From Plantago ovata (lineage: Eukaryota > Streptophyta > Magnoliopsida > Lamiales > Plantaginaceae), in contig CM051455.1 of the NCBI GenBank assembly GCA_028274465.1, forward strand, positions 102,794,942 through 102,858,941: DNA of 64,000 nucleotides. The letters run 5' to 3'. Shown one piece after another: positions 24,505 through 35,596 of the stretch. Every line of letters starts with the position of its first letter. Position 1 is the first letter of the stretch. The translations under genes were made by a program, and so were the position numbers. The notes beneath the pieces were generated by a model that saw only the letters and a program-made list of their open reading frames with translations, did not search any database and was not told the DNA's origin.

Positions 24505-25906
24505 TGATGATGTCGTTTTTCACCAATTAAATTTGTTTTAAAAGCCAAAGAACACTTATCACTACACAACTAGAGTGCAATGGCAAGTTTTACCCGAGTG
24601 TCGTTCTCTCGGGACCTAACGTGGCTTTGTTTGTGGTTTTTGCTAGTTATTTCAGACAACGAGTTCAAATGTTTATAGAATCGCTTTTTAAGAAAAAAGC
24701 AACGAGAAATAAGATTGTTGTAATCAAGTTTCGAAAACGGTTGGTGGTAGAAATCAAATACACATGCATGGGTTACGAATATGCTCACAAGTTCAGTGCG
24801 TAAAACCTTCGATCAAGTCTGCTAAGCAACTCGTCTATCTAACTTTCAAGACACACATCATAAAAGACCACTATCAATACTTTAGAGGTGCTTGTCACTA
24901 ACACCATTTATCTAGCATGCTGCAAATCTCTAACATACAATCCTATAGCTTTCATTGACCAAGAGTTTGTCACTATACTCAATTCGAATATAATTTATAG
25001 GCAACTAAGAATCATATGAAGGAATTTGCAGCAAGATTGAATCACAATCTCATGTAAGCATAAACATAACCCATAGCATGCATATTCTACATTCTACCAC
25101 CAACACAAAGGATTTAGCTACTCATATTCATCAACATAGACATCAAATCATATGAATTGTAAATAGAATACATCAAATCAAACTACTAGACAAGAGATAA
25201 TGATACAATGTTACCACCAAGCTGTCACTAATCGGTGGGTATTGATGAAAACCTCTCCGTAGATGAAACAATGGATGCAATCCTATGCCAAAACCTTTAA
25301 TCCAATCTAAAATACAATGTAATCTGAGTTTTCTCTGAGTTTTGGGGCTTAGGAGCTCTCCAAAATGAAGCTACTGTTCAAAAGTATGAAAAAAGTAACA
25401 GAAGATCAAATCTAAGAAGGAAAATCCGAAAACGTAACTGCTGCCAAGCGGACCGCCTGGAGAGGCCAAGCGGAACGCTTGGCAAGAGAAGCGCTTGGGC
25501 CCTCCAAGCGCTTCGCTTGGCTGCTATGCTAAAGCTCCTGGAAAATGAAGCGGAGCGCTTTACTATTCCAGGCGCTTAGCTTGGCTCCTGGGCAGATTTT
25601 TGTCTTCCAACTCAATCTTTTTGCCCTCGTACGGCCCTCAGGTGCCTTGGACTCATCCTTCTCGATGCTTATTGATGCTCAAACACTCATGAACAAGCCG
25701 TGGAGATCAAAGAACTTCAACGGGGCCATTTTCAATCAAAAAAGCTCGTTTTTAGCTCCAAAAACGCCATTTCGTACCTAAGTGCCTGAAAATGCAGAAA
25801 ACAATAAACGTGACACTATTCTACAAAACTAACCAAAAAACAAGGCTAAAAGATAGCAAAAGAAGGTAAAAAAAACAAGATGAACGCGTAAAAAATACGT
25901 TCATCA
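24505..25906 (-). repeat. Element D, 3' LTR (1402 bp)
   Basis: TGATGATG...TTCATCA. Contains a cluster of palindromes built on ccaagcg/cgcttgg at 25445-25575. Followed by the polypurine tract (minus-strand GGTTTGGTTTGGGGAGTT). Confidence 0.92.
25441..25575. repeat. Palindrome cluster in the element D LTR
   Basis: Consecutive short palindromes built on ccaagcg..cgcttgg. The cluster recurs at 33779-33925 in the other LTR and, with changes, at 27577-27728 and 29976-30215 inside the element. Confidence 0.8.
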
Positions 25907-26509
25907 AACTCCCCAAACCAAACCTTTGCTTGTCCTCAAGCAACAAACTATCCTAAATGCAACACAAAAGGAGTCTCATGCCAAGTAAAGTGAACTAATC
26001 TATTGAATCTACCAAATGCTTATGAACAAAACCAAATGAGCATGACATGCAAGTAGGTTGAAGAATGCCTCGATTGCGAATATACACATTCTCATGTGCA
26101 CTTGGTTAAACAAAGGAGTCTCTCGTAACATCTTCTACCTGGACCTGGTCAGTGACGACACAATGATGCATGTTATCATACTATAATTGCCCCGTGCCTA
26201 TGAAACCGAGGGCTTACTACTGTTCACCAAGCGAGACTTTTCCTCAAGAGAGGGCGAACCAATACTGGCTCTCATCAAACGAAGGAGGGTTCCCTAGAAA
26301 GAGAAGACACTCCCCTATTCTACCCAGACTCTCAACGAATGAGTCTCCTTCAACCACTTCTTGAATAGCAAGACGAGGATGGTCAAGAACAGGCCTCGGA
26401 CAAAGGCGACACGAAACGAAAGATAGAATTTACAACTCGACAACTTCACAATAACAAATATTTACATGACACTTGACACTTTACTAGACTGCTTTTGGCT
26501 TGCAACGAC

Positions 26510-26885
26510 CCTTCTTTTGCTTTTGGGTCTTATTCTTTATTTTCTTTCTTCTACTTTTTTTTTTTTTCTCTTTTTCTTTTCTATTTTTCTTTTCTCTTTT
26601 TTTCTTCTTTTCTTTTTCTCTTTCTTTTTTTTTTTTATATAGGGGCAAGCAGCAGAACTAAGCGTCAAAAACACCTCCCCAAACCTATTCGAAAGAATAG
26701 GTTTGAGCACAAAGACGAAAAAGAAAAAGGAAAGACTCTTTTACGAAGACACCTCCCCAAACCTATTCGAAAGAATAGGTTGGGACACAAAACAAAAAGA
26801 AAAAGAAAAAGGAAACTTTACAATGACTCAAAGACGAAAGACAAGATTAATAAGGCAACCCCCTCCCCAAACCTATTCGATAGAA
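26510..26885 (-). repeat. Purine-rich tract and three stem-loop/polypurine modules of element D
   Basis: 26510-26640 is almost pure pyrimidine on the plus strand. It is followed by three copies of 'cctccccaaacctattcgaaagaatagg' type units near 26674-26702, 26752-26780 and 26864-26890. On the minus strand each forms a stem aacctattc/gaataggtt followed by tttggggagg, which copies the core of the true polypurine tract. Confidence 0.8.
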
Positions 26886-28199
26886 TAGGTTTAATACAAG
26901 GAATCCACGCCTCACACTACCTCCTTCCTAGGCATTTGGCAATCTCTGATCGAGGTGAAGAACTTGTCGCCTCTTACGTACATAATTACACGGGTTACAA
27001 CCATAGACTCTAACATGCATCATTTTATAAGGCCATCGTGAACCGCAGCAGAAGAAACACCACTCAAGGTGATGTCGAGACTACTAAGCTTAACTTGTGC
27101 ACATGCGAATGTGACAAACCAAGCGAGACAAGCCTCAAACTAGTTGCAAAGTGATGCAACATATGATCAATGGTCATAAACACTTAGTCTACTCAATAAA
27201 AAAGTTCAAAAGACTTGGCAATAAACTCCACACACAACAACGTGCAACAACTAATCTAGGGATGATATGCATGCAAAAATTTGAAAAAAACACGACAAAT
27301 CACATGAACTTGAGTAAAATCAGGCATGTACGAACCACACAAGCATATAGTACTGAAAATCCAATACCCCCTCCCCAAACCTAAACTTTTGCTCGTCCTC
27401 GAGCAAAGAAAAGTTGAATGAAAAGGAAAAATTGGATTGAAAGTACACTTCCCTGAGATAAAGGTTCGTGTCCAATCTCCTATATATGAGTAGTACCTGA
27501 AAGGACTCAAGAAACATGTGAAAACGGGTGCACAAAGGTGAGAAGAATGGAAAAAACGAGGAAAATCTGGGTACAGGGTCCAGGCGGACCGCTTGAGCCA
27601 AGCGGTCCGCCTGTCAAGCGGAGCGCTTGGGAGGCTCCAGGCGCTCCGCTTGAAATTCCAGTAAGAATGAAATTCTTACTGGAATTCCAAGCGGACCGCT
27701 TGGGCTTGCCAAGCGCTTCGCTTGGCTCTGTTTCTTGATTTCCGATGTTTTTTCCTATCTTAATCACCCAAGGCACCAAGACAAACACTAGACTAAACGA
27801 ATCACGACAAAAGGCACACAGGCCACAACTACAAAAGCAAATAAAGAGTACAGGAGTCATAAGTCTCAACATCATACAACCAAATCGAAATGAAAAAGAG
27901 TTTCAACCAACAATAGTAAACAAGCCAAAATAACGATAATATAAAAATACTACCGATAAATTTGGCCTCTGTCGGCTGGTGTCTCTCGGAGAAGGGGTCG
28001 TAGGGGGTGTTAGGAAAGGCACTCCCACTACTACCGGTCTGATCATAGAAAGTATACCCCGGAATTCGGCGAGCTAAGGCATCATGGCGGTTCATCATCT
28101 CCTCTTGGTGGGCTCTCCAACGCCTAGTGTCCTCTACTCGAGCGGATTCCCAACACTGATCTACACGCCCTTGGAAATCATCCCAACGCTGCTCCTCCA

Positions 28200-29387
28200 T
28201 CACACGGAAGTCTCCCACCTCTTGACTTCGCGCTCCTCAAATCCCCGGAATTGCTCGGTAAACTGGGTCGACTGAGCCTCCAACATGTTGGTTTGGAAGT
28301 TACCAAACTGATCGACCAAGATCTGGTTGAACTCCGAGAAGTCGAAGCTTCCTTGTCCGGCCGTAGGTGGAGGTGGAGGAGGTTTCACATGGCGCGTAAC
28401 TCTTGGTTGCATGGGTTCTCCTTGCTGAGTGCACCAAGTCCCGAACATCTCATTGTACGTATCAATGTTGATGGATTTCTTTGGCTTCTTGTCCAGTACG
28501 AGGTCGGGAACTCCGGCCTCCTTGCACATGCCCGTGATCAAGTTACCAAAGGCAAGCTTCCGGTTTGCATTACGGCGGCGCTTGAATTCCTCGAAGATGA
28601 CGATGCCAGGAGTGAGAGGCAAATCTTGCAAGAGAGCATGGACTAAGACTCCATAATAGGACTGAACCTCGGAATCATGTGTGCTAGGAATCAGATTGGC
28701 TTGAACGAACTTCAACATCATCCTTGCCTCGAAGGTGAGATCGTTGTGGCGCAAAATCCGGGGTGGTTCATCAGGCAATTCAAAATCTTCCACGGTAATG
28801 CCATTCAGTATCTCCATGGGGTAATGATCAGACTCCCGGTCGTAGACATAGAGCTCCGCGGGATCAAATCTCTCGTTGGATGCAGGCTGGCGGTTTGGAT
28901 CCCGCGCCAGTGGCCTATCCAATCGCATAATGAAGCTAGTGATGCTCAAAGGAGTAAACTCGACCCCAACACCGCGGACGGGAACCTCATCGGTCCGTTC
29001 ATTGTAGTCCATGAAGGCAATGTAGAAGTCCTCCACTACTGCTTGGTCCCAATTTGGCATGACCTCGCCATAGTACTTCCACCCTCGCTCAGTAATGAGC
29101 TTGTTGAGCTCTCTGGCACCATCCAACTCGCTCTCACCAGCCGTGAAGCGAATGCTCCTCTCAGAAATGTACGTGTGCTTGTGGGCATGGAAACTCGCTT
29201 CGAATTGCCTTGTCCTCCCCGATTGGCGATACTCGCCGGGTGTGGCCGTTTGTTGGGCACTCGAGGTCCCTTCTCCTCTTGATCTCTTGGTTCTTCTCGA
29301 TGCCATTGTACCTAGAATAATCTTATTAGATAACTTCAAGAGACAATGAGAATTAGACTTGACTCCTAGACTCCAATACTCACTCAA
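28200..29387 (-). CDS. Element D, second ORF (plant transposon protein family)
   Basis: An open frame of 395 codons. The likely start is the Met of 'MASRRTKRSRGEG' (near codon 28), because the earlier codons look non-coding. The protein has a basic Ser/Arg N terminus (nuclear-localisation-like), a globular domain of about 200 residues containing 'LNKLITERGWKYYGEVMPNWDQ', 'YIAFMDYNERTD', and 'MLKFVQANLIPSTHDSEVQ', then a proline patch (PPPPPPTAGQ) and a C-terminal part with 'FDFSEFNQILVDQF'. It is shared with elements A and B. It resembles the 'putative plant transposon protein' family from Athila-type elements; the biochemical role is unknown. It looks whole here. Confidence 0.75.
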   Translation of the reverse strand: MSEYWSLGVKSNSHCLLKLSNKIILGTMASRRTKRSRGEGTSSAQQTATPGEYRQSGRTRQFEASFHAHKHTYISERSIRFTAGESELDGARELNKLITERGWKYYGEVMPNWDQAVVEDFYIAFMDYNERTDEVPVRGVGVEFTPLSITSFIMRLDRPLARDPNRQPASNERFDPAELYVYDRESDHYPMEILNGITVEDFELPDEPPRILRHNDLTFEARMMLKFVQANLIPSTHDSEVQSYYGVLVHALLQDLPLTPGIVIFEEFKRRRNANRKLAFGNLITGMCKEAGVPDLVLDKKPKKSINIDTYNEMFGTWCTQQGEPMQPRVTRHVKPPPPPPTAGQGSFDFSEFNQILVDQFGNFQTNMLEAQSTQFTEQFRGFEEREVKRWETSV

Positions 29388-29975
29388 GTAATCTCATGGT
29401 GAGTTTGAGGGCTTGCTAAAGTTCATATGAACAAATCGAGAAGCTTTAACACTTCGTTACGATAAATCCATACGAATCTAAACCAAGCAAACAAACTCTC
29501 CAATTGAATTACCCAACCAATCCAACACATTCTCATGCAATCACAACATCACCATAATCATAACATAACTCAAATTCAAGGCTGACAATCATCAAACAAT
29601 TATATAGCAAAAAATTCGAGCAATAGAATTCATCATAGATCAAGAGGAGCAAAATTCGAATTTAGACATCACATCTAGTAAGAAACATGATCAACAATCA
29701 TCATCAAACTCTAATTCACCAATGCATAACACAATTGAAGCTAATTAAGATAAAATCCCAAATTCAAGAAAGTTAGGGTTCATGAGAGGTACCTTTGATT
29801 CCTTGTTATGGATGCTTCAAACGTGAAATTTGATCGGTTTAGATGATAGAGGGGGTGATGGGCTTCGTAAAATGCACAAGATGGCAAGAATTGGTGGAGA
29901 ATTGAGAGAGATTGAGATTTTTTGGGTGCTAAATCGGCAATGGAGGAAGAAAAACGAAGTGGGGAGCTTTGATGC

Positions 29976-30215
29976 ACAAGTGCTCCGCTTGGCTTTCTTA
30001 AGGAAAGCCAAGCGAAGCGCTTGGCAAGCGGTCCGCTTGGGACCTGCCAAGCGCTCCGCTTGGATTTCCAGTAAGAATGAAATTCTTACTGGAAATCCAA
30101 GTGGACCGCTTGGACCTCCCAAGCGCTCCGCTTGGATTTCCAGTAAGAATGAAATTCTTACTGGAAATCCAAGCAGACCGCTTGGGCTTGCCAAGCGGTT
30201 CGCTTGGGACCTGGA
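29976..30215. repeat. Internal hairpin array of element D between gag-protease and ORF2
   Basis: Two hairpin types alternate: ccaagcggtccgcttgg-like palindromes and a 28-base palindrome centred on 'aagaatgaaattctt' (30065-30096 and 30137-30168). A diverged third block lies past ORF2 at 27577-27728. Confidence 0.85.
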
Positions 30216-30389
30216 GCTCCCAAATCCATTTTTTTTCGACTTTTGCTAAATTTTCACCCCAAAAACCTTGTGTAATCAACGAAACAAAATTTTAAACGTG
30301 CTCCTAATCTATATGCAAGTACCTACAACCTCGGGTTGCCTCCCGAGAAGCGCCTTCGTTTAAAAGTCGTTGGCTCAACTCTTCACAAC

Positions 30390-32537
30390 TCATGCGGAAT
30401 TGATTTCACCTTGGGTACTAGACTTCCCCCTCCAATTGCCTCTCAAAGCATCAATTCCCTGCACATCTTGACGAACATAAAGTGGACCAAAAAATCCTAC
30501 AAGTTCGTTAGTATCAACATAAGCACATGAATCAACAATGGCTCGCAACGTATGTTTCTTGCCATTTACCTCAAAGTGACATGTTCGGCGATACATGTCT
30601 ATGACCATACGCACTTTGTTGATGAAGGCTCTACCCAAGAGAACCACATCCTTGAACTTAGCAGAAGATGTAGGCATAACGATGAAATTAGTCTTCACCT
30701 CTACACTGGCAACCCTCACCGCCAAGTTCTCAATCACACCCAACGGCTTTTTCATGGACCCATCCGCTAATTGCACCATGCATTTCATAGGTCTCAAGCC
30801 AGACAAACCCGACTCTTCATACACGTTCAAGGGTATAACATTCACACCCGCTCCCGTGTCTAGAGTTGCCACTATTCCGTCCTTCTTCCCCAAGCCGATT
30901 TCAACATCGAAGCTCTCTTGGATGGGCACTTCCACCATATCCACCATTTCATCCTCAGACGATGAGTTTTCTTTCACCTCTTCAACTATCGCATCAGATT
31001 GTGCGACAACTTCCTCTTCCATAACCACCTTAGGAGTCTCGACCTCCTCACTCACCTTGCAACTTTCAGTTATCTTGCACCTTGGCACCTCATCTCGTGC
31101 ATTGTCTCTCACAACCGTGATCTCCACGGGCAAATCAGTCACCACGGTTATGGCCATAGCCTTCTCCGTGTTCCCGAGAAACTTCCCTTGCTCTCTACTA
31201 GCCCCCCGATCTATCAACTCTTGCAACTTCTTATGGAGGTTGCTACTACTAGCCTCAAGCTTCTCAAACCGCTGATTGTTAGTAGCTTCATTACGATAGT
31301 AATGCTCCATAAACTTATTCGTCTTCAACACAAGATCGTTGAGATAAGAGACAAGAGGAGAAGGGAGCACCCCACCACCTTGCGGTCCCGAACTAGCAAC
31401 CTGAGGTGGAGGTGTAGGATTAGAAGGCGGTGCTCCTTCATACCAATTGTTCCCATAGCTGAGACGACTTCCATCTTGATTAGGTCCATAGGCATATTGA
31501 TCCGGGTTATGGACATAACCACGGTTGCCTTGATTCTGGTACCCACCTCGGGGCCCACGGTTTTTTGGCCTCATATTGCCATATCCTTGCCCGTAGTTCA
31601 CATCTCCAACTACTTGCTCTCCCTCAGCAGCATACACTTCTTGACGGACATCTTTCGTGATATATTGCTCTCTAGCAAATTCAGAACGGCATAAATAGGC
31701 CGGGTGCCCATAGTTCTTGTACACACCACAAACTTCCGTAGAAGGAGAAGGAACGCTTTGCCTCAAAGCTTGCTTCACTTCATGGGCGAACCCATCGAAA
31801 GCATCTTGCTCTACCACTACCTTGGCCTCACCTCTTTGCTCCTTTTGGAGCACACGAGCCCTCACATTCCGGTTTTGGGAATTCTGGTACATCATGTCCA
31901 GCTTCACTTGAGCTTGAGAAGGAAGCAACTCCCCCATACTACCTCCACAAATACTATCCACTTGAGATTGAATCTCGGGATGTAAACCATTGTAAAAGAA
32001 TTGGAGAAGCTGATCTTTATCATACCCGTGATGTGGGCATCGATGATGCAACCCCATGAATCGATCATAGGCCTCGTGGAAAGGCTCATCATACCTCTGC
32101 TCGAAGGAGCTAATTTGGATCTTCATAGCCATTGTCTTGGAAGCGGGGTAGTAACGCTCCATGAACTTATCAAAGCAAAGATCCCATGTTGTCAAAGACC
32201 CGGCCTCCAAAGTATTAAGCCAAGCCTTTGCACGATCACCTAGCCCCATAGAAAAGACCTTCTTACGGAGATCATCATCCATAACACCAGCTCCTGGTCG
32301 CCCAAGATGGAGAACAAAATTCTCGAGCTCATTCAAGTACCCAATCACGTCCTCATTAGCCATCCCATAGAATTTGGGAAGTTGTTGGAACATGTGATTC
32401 TTGATCTCCAAGTTCCTTGTTGCATCATTGAGGACAATTGCTGGTCCTCTAGCCCCAACCGTAGGCTTAGTAAGTGTACGTATAGGCCGCTCCGCCATTT
32501 CACCTTCCAAGTAAACAGATTCAAGAATTGGCTCCAA
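30390..32537 (-). CDS. Element D, gag-protease ORF
   Basis: A 715-codon open frame on the minus strand. The first half is an Athila/Tat-like Gag with 'HMFQQLPKFYGMANEDVIGYL' and 'RCPHHGYDKDQLLQFFYNGL', followed by a glycine/asparagine-rich linker. Near residue 560 begins a retropepsin domain with the active-site motif LDTG (ATLDTGAGVNVIPLNVYE) and later 'VVLLGRAF'. It looks whole and ends shortly after the protease; no RT follows. A hairpin ctcgggaggcaacccgag lies 43 nt past the stop. In this lineage Gag builds the particle and the protease matures it. Confidence 0.9.
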   Translation of the reverse strand: MEPILESVYLEGEMAERPIRTLTKPTVGARGPAIVLNDATRNLEIKNHMFQQLPKFYGMANEDVIGYLNELENFVLHLGRPGAGVMDDDLRKKVFSMGLGDRAKAWLNTLEAGSLTTWDLCFDKFMERYYPASKTMAMKIQISSFEQRYDEPFHEAYDRFMGLHHRCPHHGYDKDQLLQFFYNGLHPEIQSQVDSICGGSMGELLPSQAQVKLDMMYQNSQNRNVRARVLQKEQRGEAKVVVEQDAFDGFAHEVKQALRQSVPSPSTEVCGVYKNYGHPAYLCRSEFAREQYITKDVRQEVYAAEGEQVVGDVNYGQGYGNMRPKNRGPRGGYQNQGNRGYVHNPDQYAYGPNQDGSRLSYGNNWYEGAPPSNPTPPPQVASSGPQGGGVLPSPLVSYLNDLVLKTNKFMEHYYRNEATNNQRFEKLEASSSNLHKKLQELIDRGASREQGKFLGNTEKAMAITVVTDLPVEITVVRDNARDEVPRCKITESCKVSEEVETPKVVMEEEVVAQSDAIVEEVKENSSSEDEMVDMVEVPIQESFDVEIGLGKKDGIVATLDTGAGVNVIPLNVYEESGLSGLRPMKCMVQLADGSMKKPLGVIENLAVRVASVEVKTNFIVMPTSSAKFKDVVLLGRAFINKVRMVIDMYRRTCHFEVNGKKHTLRAIVDSCAYVDTNELVGFFGPLYVRQDVQGIDALRGNWRGKSSTQGEINSA

Positions 32538-32819
32538 AAGATAAGAAGAAGACTATTCCCGAATACCAGAAGTGGAAGCTCTAGATGCTACTTCTTCAAA
32601 CTCGAGATTCAAATTCCTCCTTCTCCTTTGAAACAAACGATCGATCTCGTCTACAAAAGGTTCACTAATAGGTCCACCCGTTCGGGTTCTAGGCATGCAC
32701 TCACCTGAAATGAAGAGTAGTGAGTTTCCAAGTCAAAAAGAAACAAAAGACATAAATAAGGCAAAGAAGAGATGTTGGCTGAAAAAACCAAAACAAAAAC
32801 ACCAACCAAAGGAGTTAAG

Positions 32820-32837
32820 TCCCCGGCAGCGGCGCCA
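32820..32837 (-). promoter_or_regulatory. Primer-binding site of element D
   Basis: Minus strand TGGCGCCGCTGCCGGGGA, one base off the complement I recall for plant tRNA-Asp (TGGCGCCGTTGCCGGGGA), placed three bases inside the LTR. Confidence 0.88.
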
Positions 32838-32840
32838 AAT

Positions 32841-34239
32841 TGATGATGTCGTTTTTCACCAATTAAATTTGTTTTAAAAGCCAAAGAACACTTATCACTA
32901 CACAACTAGAGTGCAATGGCAAGTTTTCCCCGAGTGTCGTTCTCTCGGGACCTAACGTGGCTTTGTTTGTGGTTTTTGCTACTTATTTCAGACAACGAGT
33001 TCAAATGTTTATAGAATCGCTTTTTAAGAACAAAGCAACGAGAAATCAGATTGTTGTAATCAAGTTAGGAAAATGTTGGTGGTAGAAATCAAATACACAT
33101 GCATGGGTTACGAATATGCTCACAAGTTCAGTGCGTAAAACCTTCGATCAAGTCTGCTAAGCAACTCGTCTAGGTAACTTTCAAGACACACATCATAAAA
33201 GACCACTATCAATACTTTAGAGGTGCTTGTCACTAACACCATTTATCTAGCATGCTGCAAATCTCTAACATACAATCCTATAGCTTTCATTGACTAAGAG
33301 TTTGTCACTATACTCAATTCGAATATATTTCATAGGCAACTAAGAATCATATGAAGGAATTTGCAGCAAGATTGAATCACAATCTCATGTAAGCATAAAC
33401 ATAACCCATAGCATGCATATTCTACATTCTACCACCAACACAAAGGATTTAGCTACTCATATTCATAAACATAGACATCAAATCATATGAATTGTAAATA
33501 GAATACATCAAATCAAACTACTAGACAAGAGATAATGATACAATGTTACCACCAAGCTGTCACTAATCGGTGGGTATTGATGAAAACCTCTCCGTAGATG
33601 AAAAAATGGATGCAATCCTATGCCAAAACCTTTAATCCAATCTAAAATACAATGTAATCTGAGTTTTCTCTGAGTTTTGGGGCTTAGGAGCTCTCCAAAA
33701 CGAAGCTACTGTTCAAAAGTATGAAAAAAGTAACAGAAGATCAAATCTAAGAAGGAAAATCCGAAAACGTAACTGCTGCCAAGCGGACCGCCTGGAGAGG
33801 CCAAGCGGAACGCTTGGCAAGCGAAGCGCTTGGGCCCTCCAAGCGCTTCGCTTGGCTGCTGTGCTAAAGCTCCTGGAAAATGAAGCGGAGCGCTTCACTA
33901 TTCCAGGCGCTTAGCTTGGCTCCTGGGCAGATTTTTGTCTTCCAACTCAATCTTTTTCGCTCGTACGGCCCTCGGGTGCCTTGGACTCATCCTTCTCGAT
34001 GCTTATTGATGCTCAAACACTCACGAACAAGCCGTGGAGATCAAGGAACTTCAACGGGGCCATTTTCTATCAAAAAAGCTCGTTTTTAGCTCCAAAAACG
34101 TCATTTCGTACCTAAGTGCCTGAAAATGAGAAAACAATAAACGTGACACTATTCTACAAAACTAACCAAAAAACAAGGCTAAAAGATAGCAAAAGAAGGT
34201 AAAAAAGACAAGATGAACGCGTTAAAAATACGTTCATCA
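32841..34239 (-). repeat. Element D, 5' LTR (1399 bp)
   Basis: Near-identical partner of 24505-25906, with about 25-30 differences by eye. The right edge is followed by the duplicated ggagc at 34240. Confidence 0.92.
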
Positions 34240-34244
34240 GGAGC

Positions 34245-35523
34245 TTGTGTGTCAATAATTAAGTCCTAAAATAAGCCACTAGCTGAAGGTCATTGAGATA
34301 CGGGATATCAATGATGCGATTGAAGCTAGCATATGTTGCATTAGATCCTTCGAGGATGTAGTAGGTCTCACTGCTACGAATGAACTTGGTTATTCATAAT
34401 GAACATATGGACACTTTGGAGAGTGTTGGCATACCCAACCGAGAAACCATTTGGTAAAGCTATTTAAGTGTCTATGGTAGTATCGGTGTGTAGGGTGATG
34501 TTAGTAGTCCTTAGACTTGAGGTCAATACTACATCATATGTGGAATAATGTACTTTGACCATGCGCAACGCTTGCACTCTTAAAGTAGGGTAGATACGGC
34601 ATGTGTTGGGTACATTAGGAAGCATATGGTGTGAGTGATTGGGCCAAGATAGGATTCATTCCTCCGTAATAGATACTAGGAGAGAATACTCACTTCTCAT
34701 ATTTAGTGCGATCACAAAGCCGGTGGCCACCGTATGTGAATATGTCAAAATGGTATTTGGACATAATTCATAGAACGACTAATAAGATTGAGAGACAATG
34801 AATGAAGTTATTAGAATAGACACATAACCATATTCTAGACTCATTCGAGTATTCGTGAATGAAGGGACCGTATCATCAAAGTACCTTACGCTACAGGTGG
34901 TTTGTTTTCCTCACAGACGTTCCTTGCATATTAATATTGTCTAGGAATTTATTATGAACTTAATTGGATTGTTGCTTAATATGCAAGGCCCTATGGGTCA
35001 CTCTTCAAGGTGGTGTTTCTACAAACGAGCTATGTATATTGGATTAAATATTAATTAGATTAATATTAAATTATTCTACAAAATATATAATGGAATTATT
35101 ATTAATTAGATTAATATTAATTTATTATATGTGGAATATATTTTAGAAATATAATTAATTGATTTAAATTGGATTTAATTAATTAATTGAAGACTTGTGC
35201 ATTTGGCGGAATTTAGAATGAGGTCCAAATAAAGAAGAAAAGAAAGGGAATAATAATAATAATAAATAAAACAGAACCAGGCAGCTGGGCCGAAACCCAG
35301 CTGCTGGCCAGTGGTGGGGGCAGCGTTTGCTGCCCCATGTGTTTTGTTTTATTTTTATTTTATTTTTTTGTTCTTTTCTTTTAATTCTTTCATTTAGTAA
35401 TTTGATTTATGTGTTTGTTAGTTAGTTGATGACTTTACAAGTCTCCTAGTCAATTAAATTTATTGGGATAAAATCTTACGTGATATTCTGAACAAACTAA
35501 CTGACTAAATCAGAAAGAAAGAA
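34245..35523 (+). repeat. Tork-like LTR, middle piece
   Basis: AT-rich non-coding LTR sequence continuing from 24504. It contains 'attgagatacgggatatcaatgatgcgattgaa', the type of phrase seen in Angela/Tork LTRs ('ttgagatacc'), and ends in 'cagaaagaaagaa' where the Mutator-like segment begins. No ORF is seen. Confidence 0.65.
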
Positions 35524-35596
35524 GGGGTTTTCTATTCTCAGGTCGCGTTCGTACCGACCTGAGAACAGGTCTCCGTTAGATATCTGCCACGTGGCG
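35524..35596 (+). repeat. Left terminal inverted repeat of the Mutator-like element
   Basis: Starts GGGG and ends about gccacgtggc. Contains a perfect 10-bp stem TCTCAGGTCG/CGACCTGAGA with a 9-base loop. Confidence 0.7.

Larger units (their letters stand above)
24505..34239 (-). mobile_element. Element D: Athila/Tat-like gag-only LTR element, looks whole
   Basis: 9.7-kb minus-strand element with LTRs 24505-25906 and 32841-34239, primer-binding site 32820-32837, polypurine tract 25907-25924, a long gag-protease ORF and an open second ORF. A perfect 5-bp duplication ggagc flanks it (24500-24504, 34240-34244). It has the same plan as A and B but different LTRs and proteins, so it is a second family. 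No pol is visible. Both ORFs look whole. The LTRs differ by about 2 percent by eye, suggesting an age near or below a million years. Confidence 0.92.

Noticed and set aside
27538-30295. Frames rich in 'KRSAW' and 'PSGPLG' repeats
   Set aside because: They are translations of the palindrome arrays of element D in several frames and strands; the repeats are nucleotide-level hairpins.
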